DNA of 35,849 bases from a virus. The notes under the pieces were generated by a model. That model was not told the DNA's origin and ran no database searches. It saw only the letters and a list, made by a program, of their open reading frames with translations. This document shows, piece by piece, positions 27,969 to 35,689 of this stretch (position 1 is the stretch's first letter; every line of letters starts with the position of its first letter). The DNA lies in IMG/VR virus record IMGVR_UViG_3300028394_000183, positions 1-35,849 of that record; one strand, given 5' to 3'. A program made the translations under genes and the position numbers.

Positions 27969-28547
27969 TCAGGAAGTGACGCCCTTGATGACTACGAAGT
28001 TAAGCACAAGAGCTTCGCTTAAACTGCCAGAAGTGTTGTTGCGGATACTGAGAGTAGCCGTCCCAGCAAGGCAGGCCACGTTCATTGTGTAAGCCCCAAG
28101 GGTACCACCGGATTTGTGGTTAATGATAACAACGTCAGTAGCCGCAATAAGCGAGTTGGTCCACGTTGCAGAAACAATGGTATTTGCAGCTAACGCATCA
28201 GCCGCCAATGTAATCTGACCGCACATCTTGCTCAAAGTAAATGCAGTAGCCTTGGTTGTAAGCTGAGTGACTGTACCACCAGCCCCCGTGTAAAATCCCA
28301 GTCCAGTAGTGGTCGTAACCAATGCCTCGTAGTCTCCTGCACCAGTGGTTGAGCGAGCTAGAAACGTGTTGTTAGCTGCGGCAGCAACAATCTTGGGTAG
28401 CGTCACTGCATTGTTTGCAAGCATTGAAGTTGTAACTTCACCCGCAGCAATTGCTGCAACCGTAGGTTGCGCCAACAGATTCAACTTGGTGTAAGTGATG
28501 GGATCCGTCGTTCCCGTAAAGGTGTATCCTGGTGTTACAGATGGCAT
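27969..28547 (-). CDS. fibre-like or tail-tip virion protein, 192 aa
   Basis: This 192-aa protein is rich in Thr, Ala and Leu. It has YTFTGTTDPITYTKLNLLAQ near the N-terminus (about 8-27), then E-V-T-T-S-M-L-A-N-N-A-V-T, typical of tail-fibre attachment domains. Beta-type repeats continue to the end. It lies between the nozzle gene and the Hint-domain gene. It could be an adaptor for, or a second, fibre. No enzymatic motif is visible. Confidence 0.6.
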   Translation of the reverse strand: MPSVTPGYTFTGTTDPITYTKLNLLAQPTVAAIAAGEVTTSMLANNAVTLPKIVAAAANNTFLARSTTGAGDYEALVTTTTGLGFYTGAGGTVTQLTTKATAFTLSKMCGQITLAADALAANTIVSATWTNSLIAATDVVIINHKSGGTLGAYTMNVACLAGTATLSIRNNTSGSLSEALVLNFVVIKGVTS

Positions 28548-28550
28548 AAA

Positions 28551-31220
28551 TTAAACTTGGACGAGGTTAGCGCGTTGTCCAGCGCGTGCTTCATAGCCAA
28601 CAGACATGATTTTCATGTAGCCTTGCGTGTTAGTAAGCTCCAACCAGCTAAGGCGTCCCTGACGCCGAGTAATGAGCGGCAATCGGTATTCTTGCAACAT
28701 CTCAGGCTGAATGCCAGTACCCGTCTGTAGGCCCGTTGCAGGCAATCCTGGGCTAGGTGGAGACGGATCATTGCCACCAAGCGAACCCGTGCTGTAATCC
28801 TTGCGGTAAGCACGATTAAAATCGTTGTTTGCATTGGTCAGATCGTAAGCAGAGTCAGCAAACTTCCAGCTCTCAGACCGACTGTAGGTCTGGTCCGTCA
28901 GAATGACGCTCTCTTCGCTGGCCCCCTCCGTAAACGCTGATATGGACACTTCTGGACGATTAGTAGCCAAATCCACAAATGCCCGACGCTGGAAGTGATT
29001 TACGTTAGAGGTATCGTAGGCACGGGTAATTAGCTGAGTGCTGATTTCAGCCACCGTTGCACCGTTAATGTCGTTCTGGCCTTCATCCGTGACAAAGATC
29101 CGTCCGTCTTCGGTGACTGCGTGCATCCGCTGCAACCCAAGATAATCGATTACCTGCCAACTTTGGATGCACATATTTAACGTGCTATCAAAGTTCCACT
29201 CACCAAACCAGTTTTCAGTAGTAAAGTTATAGACTACCACTGCATTGCAGACGAGGCTGTTATCAAGGGGAAGCGCAACGTAGAGCTTGTTGCTCCAATA
29301 TCCAATGCTGATCTTGTAGCCAACCTTCCAGTTTACCCGACTCATAATCGTCCGAATTTTCGTAGAAAGCGGAAGCGTTTTATGCTGAAGCGAGTTGTTG
29401 GTGGATGTCAGCGTCAGCAGATTGATGTTCTGATTGCTGACGTAGGCCAAATCAGGGCCAATTGACGTTACGCCGTTAATGCCCACCAGACCCACCTGAC
29501 GGGTGATTTCAGTAACAGTAGCGTTAGTCAACGTCCCTTGGACATTTTGAATGAGCAAGATCGACTTGTTCTTAAAGGCGATAAGGCTGTCTTGTCCGAA
29601 TGGAAATGTGGCAACCAAGTAGTCGCTGCCACCTGTATTTATATGCAACTCGTTTGCCAGAGGATCGTAATCCGTAAACGCCAATACGTCTGATGCAGCT
29701 ACTTCATCTTTGCCGTCTATCACCCAAAGCCTGTTTTGATAGAAAGTAGCCTGATTGCTGTTGGGGATGGACAAAAACGAAACTGGCAGCGTTGTGTCTG
29801 GAACCAGCTCAAACGTGCCGTTCCAATTGCCATCCCAGTAAAGTGGTTTTTGATCTGGCCCACGAAAAATGTAAACGTAGTTGTTGGCCTGAACAATGGT
29901 GGACTGGGCGGTTACTTGGTAGCTTCCAAGGCTGATGCTTTTGCCTGTGTAGCCGTTGGCGTAAAACCCAACGCTAGCATTGCCCAGCATCATAATCCAT
30001 GTCTGACCAATGTTGTTAGGATCGGAATAAATGCTTGAAGCGTAGACATTCTGCAAAGGAGCACTGTAGGAGTAAATTGCGTCGTAAGTTCCAGAATTAA
30101 GGGAATTTATTACAACAGAAGTGTTGTTGCCATTTGCCAAACTCTGGCTCGCAGGTTCCAAAGCCGCTAGTCCAATACCTGTATCAGATAACTGCCAATT
30201 TGTTCCGTAAATAGATGTTAAAATTACAGTAGTAGACGTGCCATAGTTAATTCCGACTGCAATAAATCTGCCGTTAAAGAAATCAATATCGTTAAACAGG
30301 TACGCTGGAGAACTATAACTTGCTTGAACTGAAGTCCAGGTCGTTAAATCAGTAGAGATAGCAATTGCTCCACCAGATCCAAGAGCGCAAAAAACACCAT
30401 TTCCAAAAGTTATAGCAATTGGTGAAAACAACGCACTCAAATTAGCAGCCAATGTCCATGTAATGCCATCAACTGATGTTACAATTTTAGAAGCACTCGT
30501 TGTTAAAATAAACACTCCGTTGTAAAAAAACAAATCAGTAGCTCCACCAAACGCAGTTTGCAGAGTTCCATTTGTCCACGTTACACCGTTGTTAGTCGAT
30601 GTTATCGGAGTAAATTGATTAGGAGAAGTATTGATAGTACATACGCCAACCCACTTACCGTTGCCATACGCTAACCCATTCATATCGGCTGGAGCTTTAG
30701 ATGCAGATGTAGCCCAAGTTAAACCATCTGTTGAATAATAAATATCCCCCGAGTAGCTAAATCCTCCATAAGTGCCTCCAAATCCGCCTGCAATAAATAC
30801 ACTATTGGCAAATGCTATTCTTCTGATAAGATTTTGAATAGTAACTCCAGGGATATTGGTTTGAGTCCAAGTAATTGCATCAGTACTGGTAATAACGCAC
30901 GGAAATGTACCAGCAGATGAAAAAGATCCTCCAGCTACAAACAAATTGGCTCCAAAAGTAATGCACGCCGCATTGCCAGCAGTAACATTTGGAGCTGTAT
31001 TCCATTTAGATCCAAAAGCCTCAGTAGCCAGTTCAGGCAAGCAGACAAACCCACCTCTCGTCACTGCGTCCTGAGATGTAAAATCATGGTTAACGGCCTT
31101 CTGGACATTCCCAGGCTTTATGTTCTCAGGAGCGTTGTACTCGTCTACGCCAAGAAATGAATTATCGCCAACCACTTGAGGTTGGTCATCAAGATTACCG
31201 TATGCGCGATAACGATTCAT
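28551..31220 (-). CDS. tail nozzle/tube protein with an inserted Asp-box beta-propeller, 889 aa
   Basis: The N-terminus has D-E-Y-N-A-P-E-N-I-K-P-G-x-V-Q-K-A-V-N-H-D-F (25-47), and the C-terminal half has F-Y-Q-N-R-L-W-V-I-D-G, a D-Y-L-V-A-T-F-P-F segment and later Q-R-M-H-A-V-T-E-D-G. This is the pattern of P22-gp10/T7-gp12-like nozzle proteins that form the end of a short tail. Between about 65 and 390 lies a second propeller with five S-x-D-x-x-T-W Asp-boxes (112-118, 163-169, 208-215, 249-255, 289-295). The DNA of the insert (about 30050-31010) is visibly AT-richer than its flanks, which suggests acquisition. The insert could bind glycans. Confidence 0.78.
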   Translation of the reverse strand: MNRYRAYGNLDDQPQVVGDNSFLGVDEYNAPENIKPGNVQKAVNHDFTSQDAVTRGGFVCLPELATEAFGSKWNTAPNVTAGNAACITFGANLFVAGGSFSSAGTFPCVITSTDAITWTQTNIPGVTIQNLIRRIAFANSVFIAGGFGGTYGGFSYSGDIYYSTDGLTWATSASKAPADMNGLAYGNGKWVGVCTINTSPNQFTPITSTNNGVTWTNGTLQTAFGGATDLFFYNGVFILTTSASKIVTSVDGITWTLAANLSALFSPIAITFGNGVFCALGSGGAIAISTDLTTWTSVQASYSSPAYLFNDIDFFNGRFIAVGINYGTSTTVILTSIYGTNWQLSDTGIGLAALEPASQSLANGNNTSVVINSLNSGTYDAIYSYSAPLQNVYASSIYSDPNNIGQTWIMMLGNASVGFYANGYTGKSISLGSYQVTAQSTIVQANNYVYIFRGPDQKPLYWDGNWNGTFELVPDTTLPVSFLSIPNSNQATFYQNRLWVIDGKDEVAASDVLAFTDYDPLANELHINTGGSDYLVATFPFGQDSLIAFKNKSILLIQNVQGTLTNATVTEITRQVGLVGINGVTSIGPDLAYVSNQNINLLTLTSTNNSLQHKTLPLSTKIRTIMSRVNWKVGYKISIGYWSNKLYVALPLDNSLVCNAVVVYNFTTENWFGEWNFDSTLNMCIQSWQVIDYLGLQRMHAVTEDGRIFVTDEGQNDINGATVAEISTQLITRAYDTSNVNHFQRRAFVDLATNRPEVSISAFTEGASEESVILTDQTYSRSESWKFADSAYDLTNANNDFNRAYRKDYSTGSLGGNDPSPPSPGLPATGLQTGTGIQPEMLQEYRLPLITRRQGRLSWLELTNTQGYMKIMSVGYEARAGQRANLVQV

Positions 31221-31241
31221 TGCTGTTGTGCCTGTGGACTC

Positions 31242-31418
31242 TCAATCGAGGTTCTTAGCGTTCCCAGCCTTCCATTGCTTGCGCCACCGCCAGAGCAAAA
31301 AGGCAATGCCCAGCAGTGTGCCGACAAGTGCGGCAACCTCATTGATCTGCGATAGGCTCACCATTGCAGCGGCAGGCGTGGCGGCGGTTAGGGTAGCGCG
31401 GATGTTGTCGGAGGTCAT
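31242..31418 (-). CDS. 58-aa single-span membrane protein of the lysis cassette
   Basis: This 58-residue protein has an Ala/Thr-rich N-terminus, one membrane helix (about residues 27-43, EVAALVGTLLGIAFLLW) and a basic tail (RWRKQWKAGNAKNLD). Its ATG overlaps the holin TGA (ATGA), so the two are coupled. The topology fits a holin partner, antiholin or class-II-like holin; an outer-membrane spanin partner is not visible. It is followed, 21 bp on, by the nozzle gene. Confidence 0.65.
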   Translation of the reverse strand: MTSDNIRATLTAATPAAAMVSLSQINEVAALVGTLLGIAFLLWRWRKQWKAGNAKNLD

Positions 31419-31852
31419 TTGGATTTGTTATACCTAGCGCCCACCCACCAGAAGATCAGGGTCCATGATCCGAATTGGATCTCCGGTGACATGGTAGCGC
31501 GGACTTCAGGGGATGCAGAAAAGTAAACGGATGTCAGAAAAATGAACCCCGCCCACGTCAGCCCAGGGCGCGTAAGCTGGCGGAAAGCGTCAACAAGGAC
31601 GTAGATGGAGCCAACCCAAGGCCACGTCGCCGCGGGCATGACGAGGGTTGCGTTGGAGTCCTTCTGGGACGCGGTGAAGGCGTTCCACGCTGCCTCTTTC
31701 TCGGCTGCGGCCAGCTTGGCGTTGAGCAGCATGATTTCCACTTCGGCGTCTTTCTTTTTGCGCCACGTCTCAAAGAAACTCGTCCCAAGATGGAGCAGCG
31801 AACCGACGACACCCCCGCTCGCTGCGTTGAAGAGGATGTCGGTGAGGCTCAT
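31415..31852 (-). CDS. holin, 3-TM GTA-type
   Basis: This 145-aa protein has three membrane segments. An N-terminal SGGVVGSLLHLGTSF is followed by a charged helix (EIMLLNAKLAAAEKE), then TWPWVGSIYVLVDAFRQL, then R-P-G-L-T-W-A-G-F-I-F-L, and W-T-L-I-F-W-W-V-G-A-R-Y at the C-terminus. The R-P-x-L-T and C-terminal F-W-W-x-G-x-R motifs match the 3-TM holin family linked to gene-transfer-agent release. It would make the inner-membrane lesion that lets the endolysin out. Its neighbours are an S26-like protease upstream and a small membrane protein downstream. Confidence 0.78.
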   Translation of the reverse strand: MSLTDILFNAASGGVVGSLLHLGTSFFETWRKKKDAEVEIMLLNAKLAAAEKEAAWNAFTASQKDSNATLVMPAATWPWVGSIYVLVDAFRQLTRPGLTWAGFIFLTSVYFSASPEVRATMSPEIQFGSWTLIFWWVGARYNKSK

Positions 31853-31855
31853 GGT

Positions 31856-32329
31856 TTATTTCCCCCAGACGTAGGTGCGAGCAACAATGCCCACAAAGTT
31901 AGCCGCTGTCACCCGCTCACGGTTCTCGTAAGCCTTGTTCCCCAGCCCCGTCATGATCCAGCCGCCAGCGTCGATCTGCGCGGCTTGGTGCATGACGTTG
32001 CGACCAGCCCACACAGGGACGTAGATGCAGAGCGTGCCGGCCTTGATGTCGCTGTAGCTGGCACCCGACACAAGCACGGCCAAAGCGGACACCGTTCGCA
32101 GCGGGTCAGCCCCAGCGGGAGCCGCAGGGATGTACGGTGCCATCGAGCCTGTGCCTAAGACTACTACGGCACTTGGGCCTGCCAGAGTCCAAGCTTCAGC
32201 CTCTGAGGCCACTACAACCCGCGTTGGCAGTCCAGCTAGCAATACCCGCTCACTCCGCAGCGCAAGGCCCAGCACGACCACGAGGCCGAGCGCGAGCACC
32301 GCAAGGAGAAGTGAGCGGCGTAGCGTCAC
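31856..32329 (-). CDS. signal-peptidase-like (S26-type) membrane protein, 157 aa
   Basis: One N-terminal membrane anchor (residues 6-25, SLLLAVLALGLVVVLGLALR) is followed by V-V-V-L-G-T-G-S-M-A-P-Y-I-P (56-68), the serine box of S24/S26 peptidases with Ser62. The continuation is D-I-K-A-G-T-L-C-I-Y-V-P and N-V-M-H-Q-A-A-Q-I-D with His114. In this place bacterial enzymes have Lys and archaeal/ER enzymes (S26B) have His. G-W-I-M-T-G-L-G-N resembles the G-D-x-N box, and V-G-I-V-A the end. It starts at a GTG overlapping the previous stop (GTGA). It may process a phage or host exported protein at the membrane; the substrate is unknown. Confidence 0.6.
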   Translation of the reverse strand: MTLRRSLLLAVLALGLVVVLGLALRSERVLLAGLPTRVVVASEAEAWTLAGPSAVVVLGTGSMAPYIPAAPAGADPLRTVSALAVLVSGASYSDIKAGTLCIYVPVWAGRNVMHQAAQIDAGGWIMTGLGNKAYENRERVTAANFVGIVARTYVWGK

Positions 32330-32466
32330 GGCGTCGGCTTGTCAGCAGCAGCGGCCTTGAGGGTTTCGATCTCGGCCAGCGCAGCCGCGAGGGAGTCCAC
32401 CAGAAGATTGAGCGACTGCTGTTGGAGCTGGGTCACGATCGCGTTTTTGTGTTCTTCTTTGGTCAT
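32326..32466 (-). CDS. 46-aa helical protein
   Basis: This 46-residue protein has two amphipathic helical stretches (VTQLQQQSLNLLVDSLAAAL and AEIETLKAAA). Its ATG overlaps the previous TGA (ATGA) and its TGA overlaps the next GTG. No membrane span is visible. It is a coupled small member of the fibre-to-lysis transcript with no recognised family. Confidence 0.6.
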   Translation of the reverse strand: MTKEEHKNAIVTQLQQQSLNLLVDSLAAALAEIETLKAAAADKPTP

Positions 32467-32717
32467 GGTAGAAGTTCAAACCCAGCATTGACCGCAAGGA
32501 CGCCAGCAAACTTCTCGTCATTGACCCAGACGGCGCATTGCTCTGCCGTCGCTGGCACGAGGCCCACGGGCATGATTTCCACGCCCTCTGCGTCGAGGAG
32601 GTGGCAGTCGGCAACGGCGGTAGGTTGCGTGTATTGGATGTATCGAACCTCGAACTGAGTTCCGACTTTAGGGGCTGCTGGAGACCCCATTGTGTACGGT
32701 GCGATTGGGATGGTCAT
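32463..32717 (-). CDS. hypothetical 84-aa late protein
   Basis: This 84-aa protein is beta-rich, with FEVRYIQYTQPTAVADCHLL and a V-W-V-N-D-E-K-F-A-G-V segment. It lies 19 bp after the fibre gene and is coupled by ATGA to the 46-aa gene. It could be a fibre-associated chaperone or tip protein by position. The family is not recognised. Confidence 0.6.
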   Translation of the reverse strand: MTIPIAPYTMGSPAAPKVGTQFEVRYIQYTQPTAVADCHLLDAEGVEIMPVGLVPATAEQCAVWVNDEKFAGVLAVNAGFELLP

Positions 32718-32736
32718 GGGTGTAGTGAGTTAGTGA

Positions 32737-33837
32737 TTACCAAGTGGCGATTGCTACGCGCTTCCAAGTGTTGGTTGCGGTGCAGATGTAAATGTAGCTG
32801 GCATCCCACGACATCGTTCCAACCGTGCCCGTGGCTGATGCGCTGGCAGGCGTGGCGGAGAGCGTGTGGATGACCGTGCCCGCAATCGTCACCGCGCCCG
32901 CGAAGGTGGCGGTGGTGGCCGTCAGCTTTAGTGAGTTTCCTGCCCCAGCGTAAAAATCCAGCACGTTTGCAGCCGATTCTTGGATGTATGTGTCGCCGCC
33001 GCCGTCGAGATAGAGCTTTTTCGTGCCTGCGATTGCGAGTTCACCAGCGAGCGAGTTGAACCCCGTGCTAGTGCCTGTGATAGCGCCCGAGAAAGTGGCG
33101 GCTCCCCCGAAATAGCTCGCGTTGCCGTTGTTGCCCGCCGACAGCCCACCCGTGACCACTAGCGCGCCTGCGCTTGCGGAGCCTGCGGTGGAGGAGGCTA
33201 TGGTGACGCCGGTGGAGGAAAGTGCCGCAACCTCAGTAAAGTTAATGTTGAACGAGTGCTTGTGGCCTGTTGGCGCGAGGTAGTAGAGCGTTGTTCCTCC
33301 TGCGCCACCAGCAATGCCCTGCATTGTGTTGCTAGTTCGGCTGTTATTAAAAGACATGACGCCAACTGTTGCTGCGTCAGCCATAGAGCCGAACAAAACC
33401 GGCGTTGTTAATGCTGTGTTTGTCAGACTCGCTATCTGTGCTGTTCCGCCACTATTCGCAGTCAGCGTAGTAAAGCTACCCGCTGCCCCGCTGATTGCTC
33501 CCGTCGCTGTCACCGCACCCGTAACCGTCAATCCCGTCGTTGCAATGTCCAACACCTTTGCACCGTTAGCCGCTACACCAATGTTGTCTAAACCAATACG
33601 ATAGAGCCCTGTGTTTTGGTTGGATAGAAACGCAAAACTGGGATTGGCAGCCGTACCATTTGCTCCATGCACACTACCACCTGGCGCAATTACACCACTG
33701 GTTGTAAGCGTGGTGACAGATGGGTTGGCAGCACTCATCTTACGCGTGCCGTTGGTTGCTCCATCCAAAGCCATAAAATCATCAGATGCAGCCGATGAAG
33801 CAGTTGTAGCGAGGTCTTTGATGCGAATGTCAGCCAT
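32737..33837 (-). CDS. tail fibre, 366 aa
   Basis: The N-terminus (ADIRIKDLATTASSAASDDF, 2-21) is the typical opening of short fibres. L-Y-R-I-G-L-D-N-I-G-V-A-A-N-G follows, then many V-T-G-A / A-T-G-A-I-S-G type repeats (beta-helix or collagen-like trimer). The C-terminus is G-T-V-G-T-M-S-W-D-A-S-Y-I-Y-I-C and ends T-N-T-W-K-R-V-A, a widespread terminal cap of fibres. No S74 chaperone domain is visible, so no intramolecular cleavage is expected. It probably binds the host surface; its C-terminal half is the specificity region. Confidence 0.75.
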   Translation of the reverse strand: MADIRIKDLATTASSAASDDFMALDGATNGTRKMSAANPSVTTLTTSGVIAPGGSVHGANGTAANPSFAFLSNQNTGLYRIGLDNIGVAANGAKVLDIATTGLTVTGAVTATGAISGAAGSFTTLTANSGGTAQIASLTNTALTTPVLFGSMADAATVGVMSFNNSRTSNTMQGIAGGAGGTTLYYLAPTGHKHSFNINFTEVAALSSTGVTIASSTAGSASAGALVVTGGLSAGNNGNASYFGGAATFSGAITGTSTGFNSLAGELAIAGTKKLYLDGGGDTYIQESAANVLDFYAGAGNSLKLTATTATFAGAVTIAGTVIHTLSATPASASATGTVGTMSWDASYIYICTATNTWKRVAIATW

Positions 33838-33848
33838 AAAATAAAGGG

Positions 33849-34031
33849 TTACGGATATTGAACGTACACAAACTTGTTCCCAGACGAATCAACGATGTTA
33901 TCGCTGGTAGCTGTAATCAAATACCCATCTGGGATAATAGGTCTGCTAGAGTCATTTAATTGGGGTATGTTGATACCCGTAGCCATGCGCTGGCCCAGAA
34001 TATCACATTGACTGCCAAGGATCGCAATCAC
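33849..34031 (-). CDS. hypothetical 60-aa late protein
   Basis: This 60-aa protein (ILGSQCDILGQRMATGINIP at the start, NKFVYVQYP at the end) is beta-type and uncharged. It overlaps the preceding gene by 4 bp and is followed by the fibre gene. Phages often have such small proteins in the connector/fibre region. No family is recognised. Confidence 0.55.
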   Translation of the reverse strand: MIAILGSQCDILGQRMATGINIPQLNDSSRPIIPDGYLITATSDNIVDSSGNKFVYVQYP

Positions 34032-34354
34032 AGCTGGAATTCAGAGGCTTGGATAGCTGCGCTAGTTGCACCTTGGCGGATGAACTTAGCCTGTTGCGCT
34101 GCTGCGGTAGACCAGGTGTAATGCGACCCAGAGTAGAGGCGATGACCGTTGGTCGTGGTGGGCGCAGAGCCGTCAAACGTGCACATCACGTCAGCGTCCT
34201 GCACATCCAGAACAATCATAGTCGTAGTATCGCCAAACGTGGAAAACTGTACGCCACCTACCGTGCTGTCTACCGTCAGACGTTGATCCGCTACTGCACT
34301 ACCACGATACCAGGCTGGTTTCGGGAAGATGTTATTTAGATTGAATGAACTCAT
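34028..34354 (-). CDS. small virion protein, 108 aa
   Basis: This 108-aa protein is beta-rich. The pattern M-I-V-L-D-V-Q-D-A-D-V-M-C-T-F-D-G-S-A-P-T and later G-H-R-L-Y-S-G, then K-F-I-R-Q-G-A-T-S-A-x-I-Q-A-S-E-F, recurs in small phage head/tail accessory proteins. It lies 18 bp after the connector gene. Its role is probably in the tail-to-fibre assembly or on the capsid surface. Confidence 0.65.
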   Translation of the reverse strand: MSSFNLNNIFPKPAWYRGSAVADQRLTVDSTVGGVQFSTFGDTTTMIVLDVQDADVMCTFDGSAPTTTNGHRLYSGSHYTWSTAAAQQAKFIRQGATSAAIQASEFQL

Positions 34355-34372
34355 AAGTAAGTAGTTTCAGGA

Positions 34373-35689
34373 TTACCAAGAACGATTTTGTGAGGTAACG
34401 TGCGTGCTGACAGTCATTTGGAAGCTGTCTGGCATCTGCCGTTGGATGCGGTCCCATTCCTCATTTTTCTTCATCTCAACGATGTTGTAGGCTTGGGCGG
34501 CTTTGTCAGCCTGACCGTCTTGAATCAACCAGTCTCCGTAGGTCTGCCAGATCAAAGGCTGGCTAATCATTTCAGGGACGGGCTGAATCTCCCACTTGCT
34601 AGGAGTATCCTCTGGGTCTTGCCCTGCCGTGGTGGTTGCCAAGCATTTGTAGTAATCGCTTGTTCCAACAGAGGCTCCAGCAGTCTTGGTGTAATAGATG
34701 TACTGACCTGCAACGTAGGTTGCGGTGGCGGAAAAGGCATCCCCAGCATAGTTGTAGGGAACGCGCCGATAGTAGATGTAGATCGGATTGGCTGGGTTCG
34801 TGTTGTAGGTGACGTAGCCATTCGTCCCCATAAACCCACCCGCACTGGAAATCATCTGGAAACCATCCTTAGTCACCACAAACCCTTGTCCACGCGGATA
34901 GGTAATCATGGCTGGGCTGTCTACCCACGCCTGGAACATGACATCAATCTCAGCTTCCCCAGTTTGATCCCACGGAAGGTTAAATTGCTGCGGAGAGACA
35001 TTGTTCTGTTGGACGATCAAATTGCCCCACAGGTAAAGCCCCTTGGTAATGTCACCAAGGTAAGAAATCGTAGTCCCATCCGTGCTGATGCCTGCTTTAT
35101 AAGTCTGGCTGGTGGCATTAGCCCCAGTCTGATACATGATTGTGCAAAGGAAGAACCCATTGGCGCATTGGGAGATATTTGCGCTCTGAACGTTGGATTG
35201 GGTTCCAACAAGTCCGGTCTGGACGTTAAAGAACGTGGAGAACGTGGTTGTACCGTCGTTTACGGCCAAATAGAGGTAGTTCCTACCCGCTGGACGTGCG
35301 TAGACACTTGCTTGGTAGTTTGTGGCCCCAAATGCGCTTACAGCCTGTGTTACGTTGTGCTCAGTAGTCGTAGCCGTCTCAAAAACTTTGCTGGCGGTAA
35401 CGCGGTTGTCAGCTGGGTTACTGATGTTGTTGGCCGTAACCGTCACATTGGGAGCTATCCAATACGCTGTCTGGGAAAGATCGTTGGGGTATGTCAGCAA
35501 ATCACCCACAAACCGAGCCTCACCCCATCCCGTCAAATCAGGCCAATTGCCAGCTCCCCAAATCTGGCGCACATTGGCGTTGAACAAGTCATTGATCGAT
35601 TGCGCCGTCTCCGTCGTCAGACGAGACGTGGGCACGCCAATCAGCCCGCAAATGTTAGCCAAAGCGCGACTGTAGGCGATTGTTCTCAC
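34373..35689 (-). CDS. connector / tail tubular protein A-like, with carbohydrate-binding-like insert, 438 aa
   Basis: The N-terminus (about 1-52) and C-terminus (about 365-420, EMISQPLIWQTYGDWLIQDG, then QADKAAQAY) fit a head-tail connector or gp11-type tail-tube protein. Residues about 66-228 are an inserted beta-jelly-roll of the N-D-L-S-Q-T-A-Y-W type, with V-T-A-S-K, Y-Q-A-S-V-Y-A-R-P, N-G-F-F-L-C-T and A-G-I-S. Residues about 324-367 (Y-V-A-G-Q-Y-I-Y-Y ... P-S-K-W-E) resemble a CBM5/12 unit. The start is a GTG at 35689. The N-terminal 39 codons recur at 1-118. The modules may bind host glycans. Confidence 0.65.
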   Translation of the reverse strand: MRTIAYSRALANICGLIGVPTSRLTTETAQSINDLFNANVRQIWGAGNWPDLTGWGEARFVGDLLTYPNDLSQTAYWIAPNVTVTANNISNPADNRVTASKVFETATTTEHNVTQAVSAFGATNYQASVYARPAGRNYLYLAVNDGTTTFSTFFNVQTGLVGTQSNVQSANISQCANGFFLCTIMYQTGANATSQTYKAGISTDGTTISYLGDITKGLYLWGNLIVQQNNVSPQQFNLPWDQTGEAEIDVMFQAWVDSPAMITYPRGQGFVVTKDGFQMISSAGGFMGTNGYVTYNTNPANPIYIYYRRVPYNYAGDAFSATATYVAGQYIYYTKTAGASVGTSDYYKCLATTTAGQDPEDTPSKWEIQPVPEMISQPLIWQTYGDWLIQDGQADKAAQAYNIVEMKKNEEWDRIQRQMPDSFQMTVSTHVTSQNRSW

